Origin: Thiolapillus brandeum
GTDB taxonomy: Bacteria; Pseudomonadota; Gammaproteobacteria; Chromatiales; Chromatiaceae
Direction of reading: 5' to 3'
Length of the DNA stretch: 7,098 nt
Assembly: GCA_011051425.1 (NCBI GenBank)
Contig: DRLF01000036.1
Coordinates: 1-7,098, forward strand
A program made the position numbers and the translations under genes. Within the stretch, counting starts at the first letter, position 1; each line of letters starts with the position of its first letter. Below the pieces are notes generated by a model, which was not told where the DNA came from, did not search any database, and saw only the letters and a list, made by a program, of their open reading frames with translations. Shown here one piece after another: positions 6,948 through 7,098 of this stretch.

Positions 6948-7098
6948 ATGGAAATCGACTTGAGCCAGGCTGTCCGCGACATTCTGGCCTATTACAACAC
7001 CAGCGCCCCCCTGGATGGTTCGGAGCCGACCGTGCTGATCGCCTGCATGCCCAAGTCGGCCTCCCAGCGCCTGCTGGGCATGATCGCGGCACACCCCG
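6948..7098 (+). CDS. Sulfotransferase-like protein, N-terminal fragment cut off by window edge
   Basis: An open plus-strand frame running off the right edge; 50 residues are visible from ATG 6948. After an amphipathic N-terminal stretch (DLSQAVRDILAYYN, 4-17) comes PTVLIACMPKSASQRLLGMI (27-46). This is a beta-strand, loop and helix in the pattern of a sulfotransferase 5'-phosphosulfate loop (PKSGT in the canonical form, PKSAS here), at the usual distance from the N-terminus. The frame is also open upstream to an in-frame ATG at 6834, which would add 38 residues rich in Pro, Arg and charged residues that look non-globular, so 6948 is preferred. GGAAA at 6932-6936 is a weak ribosome site. The gene diverges from the alpha/beta-hydrolase operon. 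The family call rests on one motif; another P-loop protein remains possible. Confidence 0.6.
   Translation, partial: MEIDLSQAVRDILAYYNTSAPLDGSEPTVLIACMPKSASQRLLGMIAAHP

Noticed and set aside
6748..7092. Two overlapping minus-strand frames upstream of the hydrolase
   Set aside because: Their translations are rich in Arg, Pro, Gly and Cys without a domain, and they oppose the plus-strand sulfotransferase-like frame that has a recognisable motif.
1..7098. CRISPR array, tRNA, rRNA, transposase or insertion-sequence ends
   Set aside because: No regularly spaced repeats, cloverleaf-like sequence, transposase motifs or flanking inverted repeats were seen on reading both strands.

Overview
The window looks like part of an accessory surface-glycan or protein-modification island in a bacterium, probably a proteobacterium. 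That placement is an inference from protein style (bacterial TPR-GT41 and TPR-sulfotransferase proteins, GC-rich coding). No rRNA, tRNA or housekeeping marker fixes the taxon. Seven protein-coding regions can be supported, and the two at the window edges are truncated. Nearly all are transferases or oxygenases that modify other molecules.

Layout, left to right. Positions 1-430 (minus) hold the N-terminal part of a family-2 sulfotransferase. Positions 457-1050 (minus) hold a small 2-oxoglutarate/Fe(II) oxygenase of the 2OG-FeII_Oxy_5 (TIGR02466) type; it lies 26 nt upstream of the sulfotransferase and probably shares its transcript. A 76-bp divergent intergenic region follows. Positions 1127-2170 (plus) hold a poorly known protein with a sulfotransferase-like nucleotide-binding loop. 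A 44-bp convergent gap with a 9-bp-stem hairpin separates it from a three-gene minus-strand operon. In transcription order that operon is a small alpha/beta-hydrolase (6741-6016), a TPR-sulfotransferase (5996-4113) and a TPR-O-GlcNAc-transferase-like GT41 protein (4107-2215), with gaps of 19 and 5 nt. After a 206-bp divergent spacer, a further sulfotransferase-like gene starts on the plus strand at 6948 and runs off the right edge.

How the genes may work together: three or four enzymes here carry sulfotransferase-type PAPS-binding loops, one is a predicted nucleotide-sugar glycosyltransferase and one is an oxygenase. The most striking observation is that the TPR-sulfotransferase and the TPR-GT41 protein align without a gap from their initiator methionines through about residue 210, with about one third identical residues by hand count. 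They look like one substrate-recognition scaffold joined to two different catalytic domains. This suggests, but does not prove, a locus that both sulfates and glycosylates a common protein or surface target. No obvious acceptor gene and no PAPS-synthesis gene lies in the window.

Limits: all family calls come from reading motifs in the translated sequence, without database searches.
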